DNA of 64,000 bases from Bombyx mori (GCF_030269925.1 NC_085121.1:16385501-16449500), one strand, 5' to 3'. Shown: positions 11,041 through 22,097, counted from the stretch's first letter. Notes: generated from the letters alone by a model not told the origin. Made by a program: numbers and translations.

Positions 11041-11467
11041 ATTGTAATTCAACATTAGATAAATCATCATTCTCCTGCCCTTTTCCCAGTCACATGGGGT
11101 CGGCGCGAGATGTTTTCTTCTTCCATACTCCTATATCATATGCCATTTCTTCACTCACTCCCCTCTTACACATATTGTCTTTCACGCAATCCATCCATTT
11201 CTTCTTAGGTCTACCTCTTTCTCTGTATCCTTCCATATTCATAGTTAACACTCTCTTACCAACCTCATTTTCATTTCGTCTCATCACATGTTCATACCAT
11301 CCCAGACGCGTACTTCTCAACTTCTCTATCACAAGTGCCACTTTCAGACTTCCTCTAACATTTTCATTTCGTATTCTATCCATTCTCGTTACTCCACACA
11401 ACCATCGCTACATTCGCATCTCTGCTGCATGCAATCGCCTTTCATCCGCCATTGTAATTCAACATTA
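11041..11467 (-). mobile_element. RTE-like LINE 3' fragment with 17 bp duplication
   Basis: A short 5'-truncated LINE on the minus strand flanked by the 17 bp direct repeat ATTGTAATTCAACATTA (11041-11057 and 11451-11467), a target-site duplication made by target-primed reverse transcription. The inside encodes only a LINE C-terminal tail. Confidence 0.8.
11090..11401 (-). pseudogene. RTE-like ORF C-terminal tail
   Basis: The minus-strand frame encodes the region that follows the reverse transcriptase in RTE-like LINEs: RLGWYEHVMRR, then RERGRPKKKWMDCVKDNM and a terminal TSRADP. No catalytic part is present because the copy is 5'-truncated. The longer plus-strand frame 11001-11606 is its antisense shadow. 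Confidence 0.8.
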
Positions 11468-11509
11468 CATAATAAAAAACTATTTTTATGGTTTAATCTC
11501 GCGCTTTAT

Positions 11510-11650
11510 ATTGTCATTATACTCGTATTTTATTTTTTATTGCCCTTGTAGTGATGGGCTTACGGTCCATCTGTTGGTGAGTGTTACGGGAGAGCTAAAC
11601 CGCTGACTACCGTTGAGTAGTCTCTACAAATCTCCTTTGAAGTAGGACCT
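11510..11650 (-). repeat. LINE 3'-end fragment, degenerate
   Basis: TTTATTGCCCTTGTAGTG and the following GGGCTTACGGTCCATCTG block look like the reverse of the LINE 3' end at 14820-14870 (ATCAGGTGGGCCGTATTC, AAGGGCAATAAA). Diverged. Confidence 0.45.
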
Positions 11651-11825
11651 ATTTCATACCTTTTGAAGACTTTACGGTTTCCTTGTTCGCGACCCACATT
11701 GACGGGATTAAATTAGTTAAATTAGTTTTGATTAGTAATTAGCATTTCAGGTTGCAGAGCGCACTAGAGGACGTTGTTGTTGAACGAATGAAATATAAAG
11801 GGGTTTTTATTTTTTTATTCTTTAA

Positions 11826-12121
11826 CTAGCTGACCCGGCAGACTTCGTAGTGCCTCAATCGATAAATAAAAGACCTAAACTTTTGTATAAAATAAACTTA
11901 AAACAAACAAAAGTAATCCGTCCGTCGGTGGACACATCAAAGGAAAATCAAAATTATTATTTTTATTTATTTCCGAGCATTTTCATATTTATTTACCTTT
12001 TAAACCTTCTCTGGACTTCCACAAATAATTCAAGACCAAAATTAGCCAAATCGGTACAGTCGTTCTCGAGTTTTAGCTAAACTAACGAACAGCAATTCAT
12101 TTATATACCTTATTATATAGA
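11826..12121 (-). mobile_element. non-autonomous Helitron, family H2 (Lep1-like)
   Basis: Minus strand: begins TCTATATAATAAGG, has the core AATTGCTGTTCGTTAGT, AACGACTGTACCGATTTGGC, and ends with a GGCA/TGCC stem followed by GGGTCAGCTAG, CTAG being the Helitron 3' end. Inserted between A and T without duplication. Matches the copies at 18110, 44103 and 58075. The family resembles the lepidopteran Lep1 Helitron as I remember it. About 296 bp, non-coding. Confidence 0.85.
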
Positions 12122-12528
12122 TAGAATTTTATTAGGTTAATTAAATATTAGGTTAAGTCGGCTGAAGGGGTAATTAAGTAACAATTTATCAGTTCAAACT
12201 AAGAATTTTGAGTAAAATTAAATTACGTAAATCACACGACTGGATTATTTAAATGAACACCGAAGACGGAGTTCAACTGAGTCGCTAAGATTACATTAAT
12301 AACTCAAATCACAAACACTTTGATAAATAGCAAAGTATTGAGTGCAAAGCTGCGTCTCATTGCTGTGCTGAGCACGTTTGCTACGGCGATGCTAGGACAA
12401 GTCACAAGAGACCTACTCGTGACGTATTTTAAATTTAATACAAATACACATTTCATTTTTTGAATTATTCTTAATACATTATTTCAAATAACATTTCAAA
12501 TACATTATTTCTTAATACATTTTTACTG
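12122..12528. other. no feature recognised
   Basis: AT-rich spacer with no support for a feature. Confidence 0.4.
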
Positions 12529-12752
12529 GCGGTAGGACCTCTTGTGAGTCCGCGCGGGTGGGTACCACCACCCTGCCTATTACTGCTTTCGGTTTGAAGG
12601 GTGGGTCAGCCGTTGTAATTAAACTTGAGACCTTAGAACTTGTATCTCAAGGTGGGTGGCGCATTTACGTTGTGGATGTCTATGGGCTCCATTAACCACT
12701 TCAGGTGGGCTGTGAGTACGTCCACCCATCTAAGCAATAAAAAAAAAATGGG
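12529..12752 (+). repeat. Bm1-type SINE, short form
   Basis: Begins at the common boundary ACTGGCGGTAGGACCTCTTG and ends ATCTAAGCAATAAAAAAAAA. Most of the GTGAAGCAGTAATGCG block is deleted. Confidence 0.9.
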
Positions 12753-12829
12753 GCAATTCAAACGTAGTAGAAGTAAACTTTAGAGCAATAGCTAAATAAT
12801 AATTTAATATTCTCTTTTTTCCGATCTAT

Positions 12830-13012
12830 GCTGATAGCCTTGGGAGGCTATTTCAGCTTCACTCTAACGTGTAGGTGAGTTCACGGGCTCAAACTGGAAG
12901 TGTTGCTAACGCTGTCCCTAGCAAGAGCAGTGCTTCGCAGAATCTACCACCGGATCGAAATCGCGACCCACTGAGAAGATCCGGCGAATATCCTCTCACA
13001 GGCTATAGATGT
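12830..13012 (-). mobile_element. Jockey-like LINE 3' UTR, solitary
   Basis: Minus strand: contains GCCGGATCTTCTCAGTGGG, GATTTCGATCCGGTGGTAG and the terminal TAGCCTCCCAAGGCTATCAG. It is the same 3' UTR type as at 61128-61310, whose upstream part encodes a Jockey-like C-terminus. 5'-truncated, non-coding. Confidence 0.7.
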
Positions 13013-13077
13013 ATACGTGTTTTTAGTGTCTTCACAATCGCTATTTGAGCGTTATTATTACTTCATCAAGTTTTTTT

Positions 13078-13327
13078 TATTTTTTTTATTGCTTTTTGAT
13101 GGATGGACGAGCTCACAGGCCACCTGGTGTTAAGCGGTTACTGGAGCCCATAGACATCTACAACGTAAATGCGCCACCCACCTCGAGATATAAGTTCTAA
13201 GATCTCAGTACAGTTACAACGGCTACCCCACCCTTCGAACCGAAACGCATTACTGCTTCACGGCGGAAATAGGCGGGGTGGTGGTACCTACCCATGCGGA
13301 CTCCCAAGAGGTCCTACCACCAGTGAA
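13078..13327 (-). repeat. Bm1-type SINE, short form
   Basis: Complete short form on the minus strand, from the T-rich TTTTTTATTGC end to the boundary GTCCTACCACCAGT. Confidence 0.9.
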
Positions 13328-14192
13328 AAAGTTGTTGACAGGTCTTAAAGATTTTTTTATTTCAATTACAGAGATTGTTCTCTCTAAAAGTGTTTGATAT
13401 GATAAAATTGGCCTGTGAATAACCAGGCCGTGTGGAAACACAAGTGTGGTTTAAGCAGCTAAGCATAACTTCATCATACGCCAGTAAAAATATTATTTTA
13501 CTATACTATTTTGATTATATTGTTGGTTTTGTGATGCTTTTTTGGGTTAGGAGAAGGCTATGAGTCTTTTTTCTACTTACACCTAATCTAATAAAGAAAT
13601 ATTTTTTTTTAAATACATAAAAACCTATCATAGTTCGAAAGTAGTATTTTCATCAGAAACCCTAATTTAAGAAGTAGGGTTTGATATCTGGATGTTTCTA
13701 TTGTTTTTGTGTTCGTGTAGTCTGAACTAACCTTTTCATAGCATCACTACGAATGCAGTTTGTATAGCTTCTTTGAATGCATAATCACGCATACATACAT
13801 TTGGGTTTAGCAGCGTTTTCATTATCTCGCATTTCCGTTTATTTTACGAGTTTTAATGAATTTTTGTTAATGTGCTTTAATACGCGCTCCTGTTCGTACA
13901 ATGTTTTAATAAAGGTTTAAATATTTTAAAGAATCTATGCACTATATTCTGACCGGGATTATTGTGTAAATATCTGCCCTGAAGCAACCTTGCATTTCAC
14001 TTACAAGGGCTATAGGACCCCGTTGAGCCGTTATAGGACACAGTTGAAAATTTTACCTCTTAGCTCAAGATTGGCTGAATCGTGTTAGCAATGGACTTAT
14101 CACTTACTGTATGCCCTGTTTGCTTGACCATCGACACACCTAAATATTTTATGTATCTATCATAAATGAGGACCATACAAGTTGGGCTCCGA
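13328..14192. other. no feature recognised
   Basis: AT-rich spacer; nothing supported. Confidence 0.4.
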
Positions 14193-14405
14193 TTACAGCC
14201 TGCTAAAATCTTCTTCTTTTTCTCCACCTTATCCCACTAGTTTGGGTCGGCACAATGAATTTTTCTATTCCATTCTCTTCTATCAGCTGTCATCTCAACA
14301 CTCACTTCTCTCTCTCTCTCTCTCTCTCATATCGTCATTTACACACTTCATCTACATTCAACATTCACATCTCTGCTGCATGCACTCGTCTTTACAGCCT
14401 GCTAA
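14193..14405 (-). mobile_element. RTE-like LINE 3' fragment with 16 bp duplication and (CT)n
   Basis: Flanked by the direct repeat TTACAGCCTGCTAAAA (14193-14208, 14390-14405). The inside shares CCTTATCCCACTAGTTNGGGTCGG and CTATTCCATTCTCTTC with 53540-53760 and belongs to the LINE type of 11041-11467. A (CT)n run of about 26 bases (14302-14328) has expanded in the middle. Confidence 0.75.
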
Positions 14406-14679
14406 AACGTGAGTTTTAAAATCTTTTAGCTTTGGGCTTAAGACCATCCCAGCTTTAAGCGTAGTTTTAAATTAGATTAACGATTTAGTGTGGTTTTTTA
14501 GTGCCGCGGTGTGGTACCCGAAACCTAAAGTTGTATTTTGCTTATGAAAATCCAAATAAAATGCGCAGAATTGTTAGAATCGCGAAAATTAGCATAACAA
14601 TGGCAATAAGCCTAGCCACAAAAAAAGCATTCCAACAGCAATCTGGATTAATAATTTGTTAAAGAAACAAAAATGTTTA

Positions 14680-14890
14680 AGACATCCCCTCCACGGTGTT
14701 TCCCGAGCGCTATGACAATGTCCTTCTTCAAACGAGGCTTGTGGAGAGTATTAAACGGTAGGCAGCGGCTTGGCTCTGACCCTGGCATTGCTGAAATCCA
14801 TGGGCGAGGCGACGGTAACCACTCACCATCAGGTGGGCCGTATTCTCGTCTGCCTAAAAGGGCAATAAAAAAAAAACATAAAAAAAAATT
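14680..14890 (+). mobile_element. LINE 3' end (same family as 23304-24356)
   Basis: The plus-strand frame reads MSFFKRGLWRVLNGRQRLG and then GIAEIHGRGDGNHSPSGG, the C-terminus of a reverse-transcriptase ORF that I recognise as widespread in Lepidoptera, followed by CCTAAAAGGGCAATAAAAAA. Truncated at the 5' side. The reverse transcriptase domain of this family is present, broken, at 23304-24356. Clade uncertain. Confidence 0.7.
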
Positions 14891-16169
14891 AAATGGTATT
14901 GACAGATTCGAGATGTGAAATACTTAAAAAATAAATTCGCTAAAGATGAACTTAAATTAATAATTTTAACAACAAATTCCATTTATCCGCAAATCTTATT
15001 TTCTAAATAGAATATTTGATTTTATTTAAATTTAAATTAATCTCAATGAACAATTTGTAAAATGGAACGGGCTAATAAATAACAGCGAGTCAAATCGACA
15101 ATGCTTCCGTAAGCGACCGTGTCACAATATGTAAGAGAAGCAAATGATTTCTGCAGTCTTTTATAAACAGCGAGAATCTACCCGTTTAAAAAAAAAAACT
15201 AATATTAGTTAAACGTCCAAAAGTATAATGTCTGATAGTAGTACGTGCTATTAGGCCGCTGATGTGGATTCTGCATCAAGCTCGTTTTGTGCCGCAAAGG
15301 GACTCATTTAGAATCTCTGCATTTGTGAAGAGTTTTCTTCTCTGTAGATCTCTTTATTATGTACCGTATATTCCGCGCGGAATGGCTCTGAGGAATTCTT
15401 CAACATTCTCAGCATTGCATCGTGCGAGCTCACAATACGTCTTTCTACCTGTAATTAGGCTTATATTTTCTGTATAAACGCAATTACATTGGAATAACAA
15501 AATATGGAGCTATGTTCGTAAATAGTCACTAATCGAATCAGCAACCCTTGGATAAATATCATAAAATAAGTCTTTAAATTGATTACCATCAGATACTATG
15601 AGGCACTTGAGTTATTTGAAGCGATAGTATATGCTTAAAAAAACTATTTAATTGATCACTATCCAGTGATTATCAGTACGGAACTGCGCTGCCAATAAAA
15701 ACTCCAATTATCGCCGAGCCCCGTCGAGATCCCAACTTGTTGCGGCTAGATGGCCAATTCGAAAATCAGATAGATTTTTCTTTATTAAGGCGCATGTTGT
15801 ATTAAAATTTTGGTATTCAATAGTTGCTACTGGGAAACCATAAAAATACTCAATTTTTATAATTAGCAAAGTTTCTAATCGTGTCCAGTAGTCATATGAC
15901 AAAATATTTTGTTACCGTTGAAGACTAGAAACATTCATTTCATTTTTACGAGGCTTTTATGAATCGTAGACTTGAATAAAATTTTAATATTTTTAAGGAA
16001 ACTCTCCGTGGAACTTGTATAAAGAAGGTTGATAATTTCGTAGCCACTTTGTTGAGACAATATTGAATTGGCGATTTACTTCATAGGGTAAAACTTGGAG
16101 CTTCGTCGTCTATTAGTGGCTTTCAGTCACCCATAGACACAGCAGTTAACCTTAAAAACAAAACAACTA
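14891..16169. other. no feature recognised
   Basis: AT-rich. A plus-strand frame at 15262-15477 may be antisense to a LINE C-terminus but I could not confirm it. No other support. Confidence 0.35.
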
Positions 16170-16437
16170 TCCATATATTAATACGTGAAGCCAAAACTTT
16201 GTACACCTTTTTACGAAAATTGCGCGGACGGAGGAGTATGAAATTTTTCACATTATCACATATAGAGAAGGAGTGCAAAATGTTAATGTTTTTTTAATTT
16301 ATGCATAAAAAATACAATAAATCAATAAAAAAAAGCATTACACACACTACCATGTACTTGACACACACACACATGAATACTATTTGTTGTCAAACTTGTC
16401 TTATTGCTTATCGTCTGTGGTCAAATTGAGTATAGAT

Positions 16438-17782
16438 CACTGAAGTAGGAAACCTATGGAAATGAAACGTCAACCAAAAATTCGTGCCACTGTGACGTCA
16501 TCTGACCACAAAACATGGCGGTTTTAGTGCTGTACAAAAGATTTCAATGTTATCAGGTTTTATCGATAAACGTTCTTGGCTCATTTTATTTTAAATATTG
16601 TTGAGTATTATTTATTTGTAGAATTTATACTTTAATGGGAAGTAAGTAGGTATATTGTTATGTGCAAATATGATATGATTTAGATGGGTGAAACCTAAGA
16701 CAAGTTCGTCCTTCGAATTTGCCAAGTAAACGATATGATGATTTTTAAAAGTTGCTACACTGATTTTATAAAGTTTTCGTTTGTCGCAAAACATAAAGAT
16801 ATGGCGTAGTACAGTGCCATCTGCCCATTTCTAGCATGCTAAATGTTATCGTATTTTGAGTACGTGTTTTTCTTAGACTATTACAATCTATTTTAATTGT
16901 TTTGCTGACTCTAAAGTCCGTAACACACTACCGCAACGTACCCCAAGGAAGGTGCGCCGCACCATTTGAATCACTTTCACTTGAGAGTGATTCAAATTTT
17001 AAACTTATCAAGGGACCGCGTGACAAAAAAAAACACCTACAGAACATTTATTCATTATTAAAAACGTCATTCCTTGTGACTTCCTCTCTAAAATCACTTA
17101 ATTATTAAATATTTAACGAATTTACATTATTGTTTTACTCACTGCGGAATAAAACTATTTTATTTAAATAGTTCCGAAGAGATTTTGTCGGTAGCCTTTT
17201 TCCCGAAATATCTAAACAGAATGTCTAAATATGTTTTGATGACATATGTTAAAGAGGTATTTATGATTAGTGTCATGATCAATAGATTCCGACCGAAAAA
17301 TGGGGACCGATTTTTCGGATGAGGGCTCCATAATGAATTTAAATATATAAAATATAGATAATAGTTTTGGGGCATCGATTTTCTTGAGATCCTACAAAAT
17401 ACGTTTTAATTATTATTTTTGTATGTTCTAAGCATGATAAATTATGAAATTTTATATAAGCAATCATATTAAATCGATATCAAAGTCAATAATTATTGTA
17501 CAACCCAAAACAGACGGCCGAACTGACGTGATAATGACATTTGGTGCGCACAACATGGCGGATTTTCGGCCTCATTAGACGGAGACAGAGATATTTACCT
17601 ATATTCATGTTTCATTTTATGTACGCACTGAAATACTGTTATATTGTTTTCCTGCGAGTTAAAGTGCTGAGTAAGAACGAGATAGATATATGTTTATGTA
17701 TGTGCCTTCAAAATGGGTGCTATTTATATAAGCAATTGTACGTATAGAACAATATGTCGTGTCCCTACTATATTGGTCTATG
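16438..17782. mobile_element. hAT-like non-autonomous insertion (inferred)
   Basis: 1,345 bp inserted in the H1 Helitron. It is flanked by the 8 bp direct repeat GTATAGAT (16430-16437 and 17783-17790). The repeat fits nTnnnnAn, the target preference of many hAT transposases, and the insert starts CA and ends TG as hAT elements do. I do not see convincing terminal inverted repeats beyond that (AGTAGGAAAC near one end and AGTAGGGACAC near the other are offset by seven bases). No transposase; the open frame 17160-17375 on the minus strand has no motif. Confidence 0.5.
16964..16997. repeat. perfect 12 bp inverted repeat
   Basis: ATTTGAATCACT (16964-16975) and AGTGATTCAAAT (16986-16997) are exact reverse complements with a 10-base loop, inside the hAT-like insertion. 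Confidence 0.8.
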
Positions 17783-18109
17783 GTATAGATTAAGTATTGT
17801 TTATCTTTATTAATATTTGTCTAAAGTGTAGTCTTGGCAAAATCTGTGATTATAGAAGTATAAATAGTCTTTGACAACAGAATCATAATAGTGTGCAAAC
17901 TTATAATTTCAAGTGATTATGGTCGAATTTCGACTACCGGGGGACCACTAGTATTTATTAATTTGTGTATTGGGTATTGTGTAGTATATTGTATAATACG
18001 TTACAAGTAACAATTGCAATAAATTAAAATTAAATGACTAATACAGGTATACCGACTGCTTGAGTCGTGAAACATATACGTAAGTAGTACGTTCTACATA
18101 TATTATTGA

Positions 18110-18393
18110 CTAGCTGACCCAGCAGACTTCGTAGTGTCTCAATCGATAAATAAAATACTTAAACTTTTTTAATTTTGTATAAAATAAACTTAAAACAAAC
18201 AAAAGGAATCCGTCCGAGGGCGGACACATCAAAGAAAAAACAAAATTGTTATTTTTATTTAATACCGAACATTTTCATATTAATCTACCTTTTAAGCCTT
18301 CTCTGGAATTCCACAAATAATTCAAGATCAAAATTAGCCAAATCGGTCCAGCCGTTCTCGAGTTTTAGCGAGACTAACGAAGAGCAATTCATT
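18110..18393 (-). mobile_element. Helitron H2 (Lep1-like), 5' end lost
   Basis: Same family as 11826-12121. The 3' end CTAG sits at 18110 after an A. The 5' TCTATATA terminus is missing; the copy runs straight into an (ATTT)n run at 18389, the tail of a neighbouring LINE. Confidence 0.8.
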
Positions 18394-18700
18394 TATTTAT
18401 TTATTTATTTATTTATTTAATAAGTTGCACCAACAAAGTGATCATCAATACAAAACATTGACAAATTGACAAAAGTTCATGGCAGATGTCACCTCAATTA
18501 TAGGTGCAATCGACATTACATTAACATCAAAAATAAAAATAAAATATACAGCTAAGAATTGGATACATTTCATTCATTGCTTAAGATTAATTTAATTGGG
18601 AGATGATCCGCGACAGATTTTTCCTGTAAGTAGTGAGACAATTTGAAAAAACATCTATTTCACTTAAAATAAGTTCAGCGCAATCGGACAACTCCGAAGG

Positions 18701-19165
18701 TGTCGAACACAGGGTCACCCCGCGAATTACCGTGGTTGCCCCCGAGCCCCTAAAATAAATCGCCGCGTCGCCCGCCAAAACCGCCTCCGAGCTTCCGGCC
18801 CAGACATCAAAGCCTCGGCACCCTCTGTGTCGCAGGCTAAGCCAGCGTTCGTTCCGGCGGCGGTGCCCAGTGTCTCGGCCTGGGCAAAACCGCTGCCGTA
18901 CACGAACACGGCTACAACTCCCTCCTCCGCGATTCGTCCCGCCCCCGCGACTCGTCCCTCTCCCGCGACTTGCCCTCCGACCGCGTCCGAAAATCTCGCT
19001 TTAGCGATCGACTTCTTTCAGTCGATCAACTTTGAGCGCGTTAACGCTTTGGGCGACGCCATTCGCGCTGCCTCCACTGCACAACACTTTATCGCCGTTG
19101 TGCAGGAATACGCCGACGTATACGCGTCATTAAATACGTACGTCCTCCCCTCACTCCGCCGGTAA
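18701..19165 (+). pseudogene. Jockey ORF1 (gag-like), C-terminal part
   Basis: In frame from the truncation point: it opens in the last zinc knuckle (CRTQGHPANYRGC), passes a basic NRRVARQNRLR stretch and a Pro/Ala-rich linker, and ends with a helical C-terminus (NLALAIDFFQSINFERVN...). It lacks the first two knuckles and the upstream domain present in copy 2, so it has no start of its own. The stop lies three bases before the ATG of ORF2. Confidence 0.85.
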
Positions 19166-19168
19166 TCA

Positions 19169-22051
19169 ATGGCGTATATAAGTAGAATAAAGCCCCTATC
19201 CGTAACGATAGGATTTTTTAACGCTTACGGTCTCGCAAATCAACGTGATCAGGTTTCTGACTTTTTGCGTGACCATCAAATTGATATCTTTTTAGTGCAG
19301 GAGACCCTACTTAAGCCCGCGCGCCGTGACCCTAAAATCGCGAACTATAACATGGTCAGGAACGACAGGCTCTCTGCCCGTGGTGGTGGTACCGTCATTT
19401 ACTATAGAAGAGCCCTGCATTGCGTCCCGCTCGATGCTCCCGCGCTCGCTAATATCGAAGCATCAGTGTGCCGAATCTCACTGACGGGACACGCGCCGAT
19501 CGTTATTGCGTCCGTTTATCTTCCACCGGATAAGATCGTTCTAAGCAGTGATATCGAGGCGCTGCTCGGTATGGGGAGCTCTGTCATTCTGGCGGGCGAC
19601 CTAAATTGTAAACACATCAGGTGGAACTCACACACCACAACCCCGAATGGCAGGCGGCTTGACGCGTTAGTCGATGATCTCGCCTTCGATATCGTCGCTC
19701 CGCTAACCCCGACTCACTACCCGCTAAATATCGCGCATCGCCCGGATATACTCGACATAGCGTTATTAAAAAACGTAACTCTGCGCTTACACTCGATCGA
19801 AGTAGTTTCAGAGTTAGATTCAGACCACCGTCCCGTCGTTATGAAGCTCGGTCGCGCTCCCGATTCCGTTCCCGTCACGAGGACTGTGGTGGATTGGCAC
19901 ACGCTGGGCATCAGCCTGGCTGAATCTGATCCACCATCGCTCCCGTTTAACCCGGACTCAATCCCGTCTCCTCAGGATACCGCTGAAGCCATAGACATCT
20001 TAACGTCACACATCACCTCGACATTAGATAGGTCATCGAAACAAGTTGTAGCGGAGGACTTCCTTCACCGCTTCAAATTGTCCGACGATATTAGGGAACT
20101 CCTTAGAGCTAAGAACGCCTCGATACGCGCCTACGACAGGTATCCTACCGCGGAAAATCGTATTCGAATGCGTGCCCTACAACGCGACGTAAAGTCTCGC
20201 ATCGCCGAAGTCCGAGATGCCAGATGGTCTGATTTCTTAGAAGGACTCGCGCCCTCCCAAAGGTCTTACTACCGCTTAGCTCGTACTCTCAAATCGGATA
20301 CGGTAGTAACTATGCCCCCCCTCGTAGGCCCCTCAGGCCGACTCGCGGCGTTCGATGATGACGAAAAAGCAGAGCTGCTGGCCGATACATTGCAAACCCA
20401 GTGCACGCCCAGCACTCAATCCGTGGACCCTGTTCATGTAGAATTAGTAGACAGTGAGGTAGAACGCAGAGCCTCCTTGCCACCATCGGATGCGTTACCA
20501 CCCGTCACCCCGATAGAAGTTAAAGACTTGATCAAAGACCTACGTCCTCGCAAGGCTCCCGGTTCCGACTGTATATCTAACCGCGTTATTAAACTTCTAC
20601 CCGTCCAACTCATCGTGATGTTGGCATCTATTTTCAATGCCGCTATGGCGAACTGTATCTTTCCCGCGGTGTGGAAAGAAGCGGACGTTATCGGCATACA
20701 TAAACCCGGTAAACCAAAAAATCATCCGACGAGCTACCGCCCGATTAGCCTCCTCATGTCTCTAGGCAAACTGTATGAGCGTCTGCTCTACAAACGCCTC
20801 AGAGACTTCGTCTCATCCAAGGGCATTCTCATCGATGAACAATTCGGATTCCGTACAAACCACTCATGCGTTCAACAGGTGCACCGCCTCACGGAGCACA
20901 TTCTTGTGGGGCTTAATCGACCAAAACCGTTATACACGGGAGCTCTCTTCTTCGACGTCGCAAAAGCGTTCGACAAAGTCTGGCACAATGGTTTGATTTT
21001 CAAACTATTCAACATGGGCGTGCCGGATAGTCTCGTGCTCATCATACGGGACTTCTTGTCGAACCGCTCTTTTCGATATCGAGTCGAGGGAACCCGCTCC
21101 TCCCCACGACCTCTCACAGCTGGAGTCCCGCAAGGCTCTGTCCTCTCACCCCTCCTATTTAGCTTATTCGTCAACGATATTCCCCGGTCGCCGCCGACCC
21201 ATTTAGCTTTATTCGCCGACGACACGACTGTTTACTATTCTAGTAGAAATAAGTCCCTAATCGCGAAGAAGCTTCAGAGCGCAGCCCTAGCCCTAGGACA
21301 GTGGTTCCGAAAATGGCGCATAGACATCAACCCAGCGAAAAGTACTGCGGTGCTATTTCAGAGGGGAAGCTCCACACGGATTTCCTCCCGGATTAGGAGG
21401 AGGAATCTCACACCCCCGATTACTCTCTTTAGACAACCCATACCCTGGGCCAGGAAGGTCAAGTACCTGGGCGTTACCCTGGATGCATCGATGACATTCC
21501 GCCCACATATAAAATCAGTCCGTGACCGTGCCGCGTTTATTCTCGGTAGACTCTACCCCATGATCTGTAAGCGGAGTAAAATGTCCCTTCGGAACAAGGT
21601 GACACTTTACAAAACTTGCATAAGGCCCGTCATGACTTACGCGAGTGTGGTGTTCGCTCACGCGGCCCGCACACACATAGACACCCTCCAATCCCTACAA
21701 TCCCGCTTTTGCAGGTTAGCTGTCGGGGCTCCGTGGTTCGTGAGGAACGTTGACCTACACGACGACCTGGGCCTCGAATCAATTCGGAAATACATGAAGT
21801 CAGCGTCGGAACGATACTTCGATAAGGCTATGCGTCATGATAATCGCCTTATCGTTGCCGCCGCTGACTACTCCCCGAATCCTGATCATGCAGGAGCCAG
21901 TCACCGTCGACGCCCTAGACACGTCCTTACGGATCCATCAGATCCAATAACCTTTGCATTAGATGCCTTCAGCTCTAATACTAGGGGCAGGCTTAGGGAC
22001 CCCGGTAACCGTACTCGTCGAACTCGACAAAGAGGTCGACGTGCAACCTAA
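19169..22051 (+). CDS. Jockey ORF2: endonuclease and reverse transcriptase, intact frame
   Basis: 960 codons without a break. Residues 1-225 form an AP-like endonuclease that nicks target DNA: N18, E45 (VQETLL), GDLN at 143-146, D193/D196, and SDH at 218-220 are in place. Residues about 455-740 form the reverse transcriptase: QFGFR, DVAKAFDKVW, GVPQGSVLSPLLF and FADD at 682-685 with both catalytic aspartates. The C-terminus is basic (RRTRRTRQRGRRAT). No RNase H domain. One suspicious residue: C468 replaces the glycine that copy 2 has in the conserved KAPGSDG motif, which may weaken the enzyme. It starts at ATG three bases after the ORF1 stop, the usual spacing for reinitiation or coupled translation. 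With most of ORF1 missing, this copy is probably unable to move alone. Confidence 0.93.
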   Translation: MAYISRIKPLSVTIGFFNAYGLANQRDQVSDFLRDHQIDIFLVQETLLKPARRDPKIANYNMVRNDRLSARGGGTVIYYRRALHCVPLDAPALANIEASVCRISLTGHAPIVIASVYLPPDKIVLSSDIEALLGMGSSVILAGDLNCKHIRWNSHTTTPNGRRLDALVDDLAFDIVAPLTPTHYPLNIAHRPDILDIALLKNVTLRLHSIEVVSELDSDHRPVVMKLGRAPDSVPVTRTVVDWHTLGISLAESDPPSLPFNPDSIPSPQDTAEAIDILTSHITSTLDRSSKQVVAEDFLHRFKLSDDIRELLRAKNASIRAYDRYPTAENRIRMRALQRDVKSRIAEVRDARWSDFLEGLAPSQRSYYRLARTLKSDTVVTMPPLVGPSGRLAAFDDDEKAELLADTLQTQCTPSTQSVDPVHVELVDSEVERRASLPPSDALPPVTPIEVKDLIKDLRPRKAPGSDCISNRVIKLLPVQLIVMLASIFNAAMANCIFPAVWKEADVIGIHKPGKPKNHPTSYRPISLLMSLGKLYERLLYKRLRDFVSSKGILIDEQFGFRTNHSCVQQVHRLTEHILVGLNRPKPLYTGALFFDVAKAFDKVWHNGLIFKLFNMGVPDSLVLIIRDFLSNRSFRYRVEGTRSSPRPLTAGVPQGSVLSPLLFSLFVNDIPRSPPTHLALFADDTTVYYSSRNKSLIAKKLQSAALALGQWFRKWRIDINPAKSTAVLFQRGSSTRISSRIRRRNLTPPITLFRQPIPWARKVKYLGVTLDASMTFRPHIKSVRDRAAFILGRLYPMICKRSKMSLRNKVTLYKTCIRPVMTYASVVFAHAARTHIDTLQSLQSRFCRLAVGAPWFVRNVDLHDDLGLESIRKYMKSASERYFDKAMRHDNRLIVAAADYSPNPDHAGASHRRRPRHVLTDPSDPITFALDAFSSNTRGRLRDPGNRTRRTRQRGRRAT

Positions 22052-22063
22052 CCCATGCATCAG

Positions 22064-22097
22064 CCCGCTGAGTTTCTCGCCGGATCTTCTCAGCGGG
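22064..22097 (+). promoter_or_regulatory. Jockey 3'-UTR hairpin, copy 1
   Basis: CCCGCTGAG (22064-22072) pairs perfectly with CTCAGCGGG (22089-22097) around a 16-base loop TTTCTCGCCGGATCTT. The same hairpin is in copy 2, and a covarying version is at 61128-61161. Position just after ORF2 suggests an RNA element read by the reverse transcriptase (inference). Confidence 0.65.

Larger units (their letters stand above)
16170..17951 (+). mobile_element. Helitron H1, split by a 1,345 bp insertion
   Basis: The 5' part (16170-16437; begins TCCATATATTAATACG) and the 3' part (17783-17951; ends in the hairpin region and CTAG followed by T) together make one H1 Helitron on the plus strand. The break falls in a region where other copies read continuously (AATTGAGAATAGATTAAATATTG). 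Confidence 0.85.

Noticed and set aside
11001..11606. 201-codon plus-strand open frame
   Set aside because: It is antisense to the RTE-like C-terminal codons at 11090-11401 and continues into non-coding DNA; its Ser/Leu/Phe-rich translation is what the opposite strand of a Lys/Arg/Glu-rich frame gives.
16438..17782. long terminal inverted repeats in the hAT-like insertion
   Set aside because: AGTAGGAAAC and AGTAGGGACAC lie at different distances from the ends; only the outermost CA/TG agree.
20872..21225. minus-strand and off-frame open frames within the Jockey ORF2 copies
   Set aside because: Shadows of the GC-rich coding strand; repeated at the same relative place in copies 1, 2 and 3.
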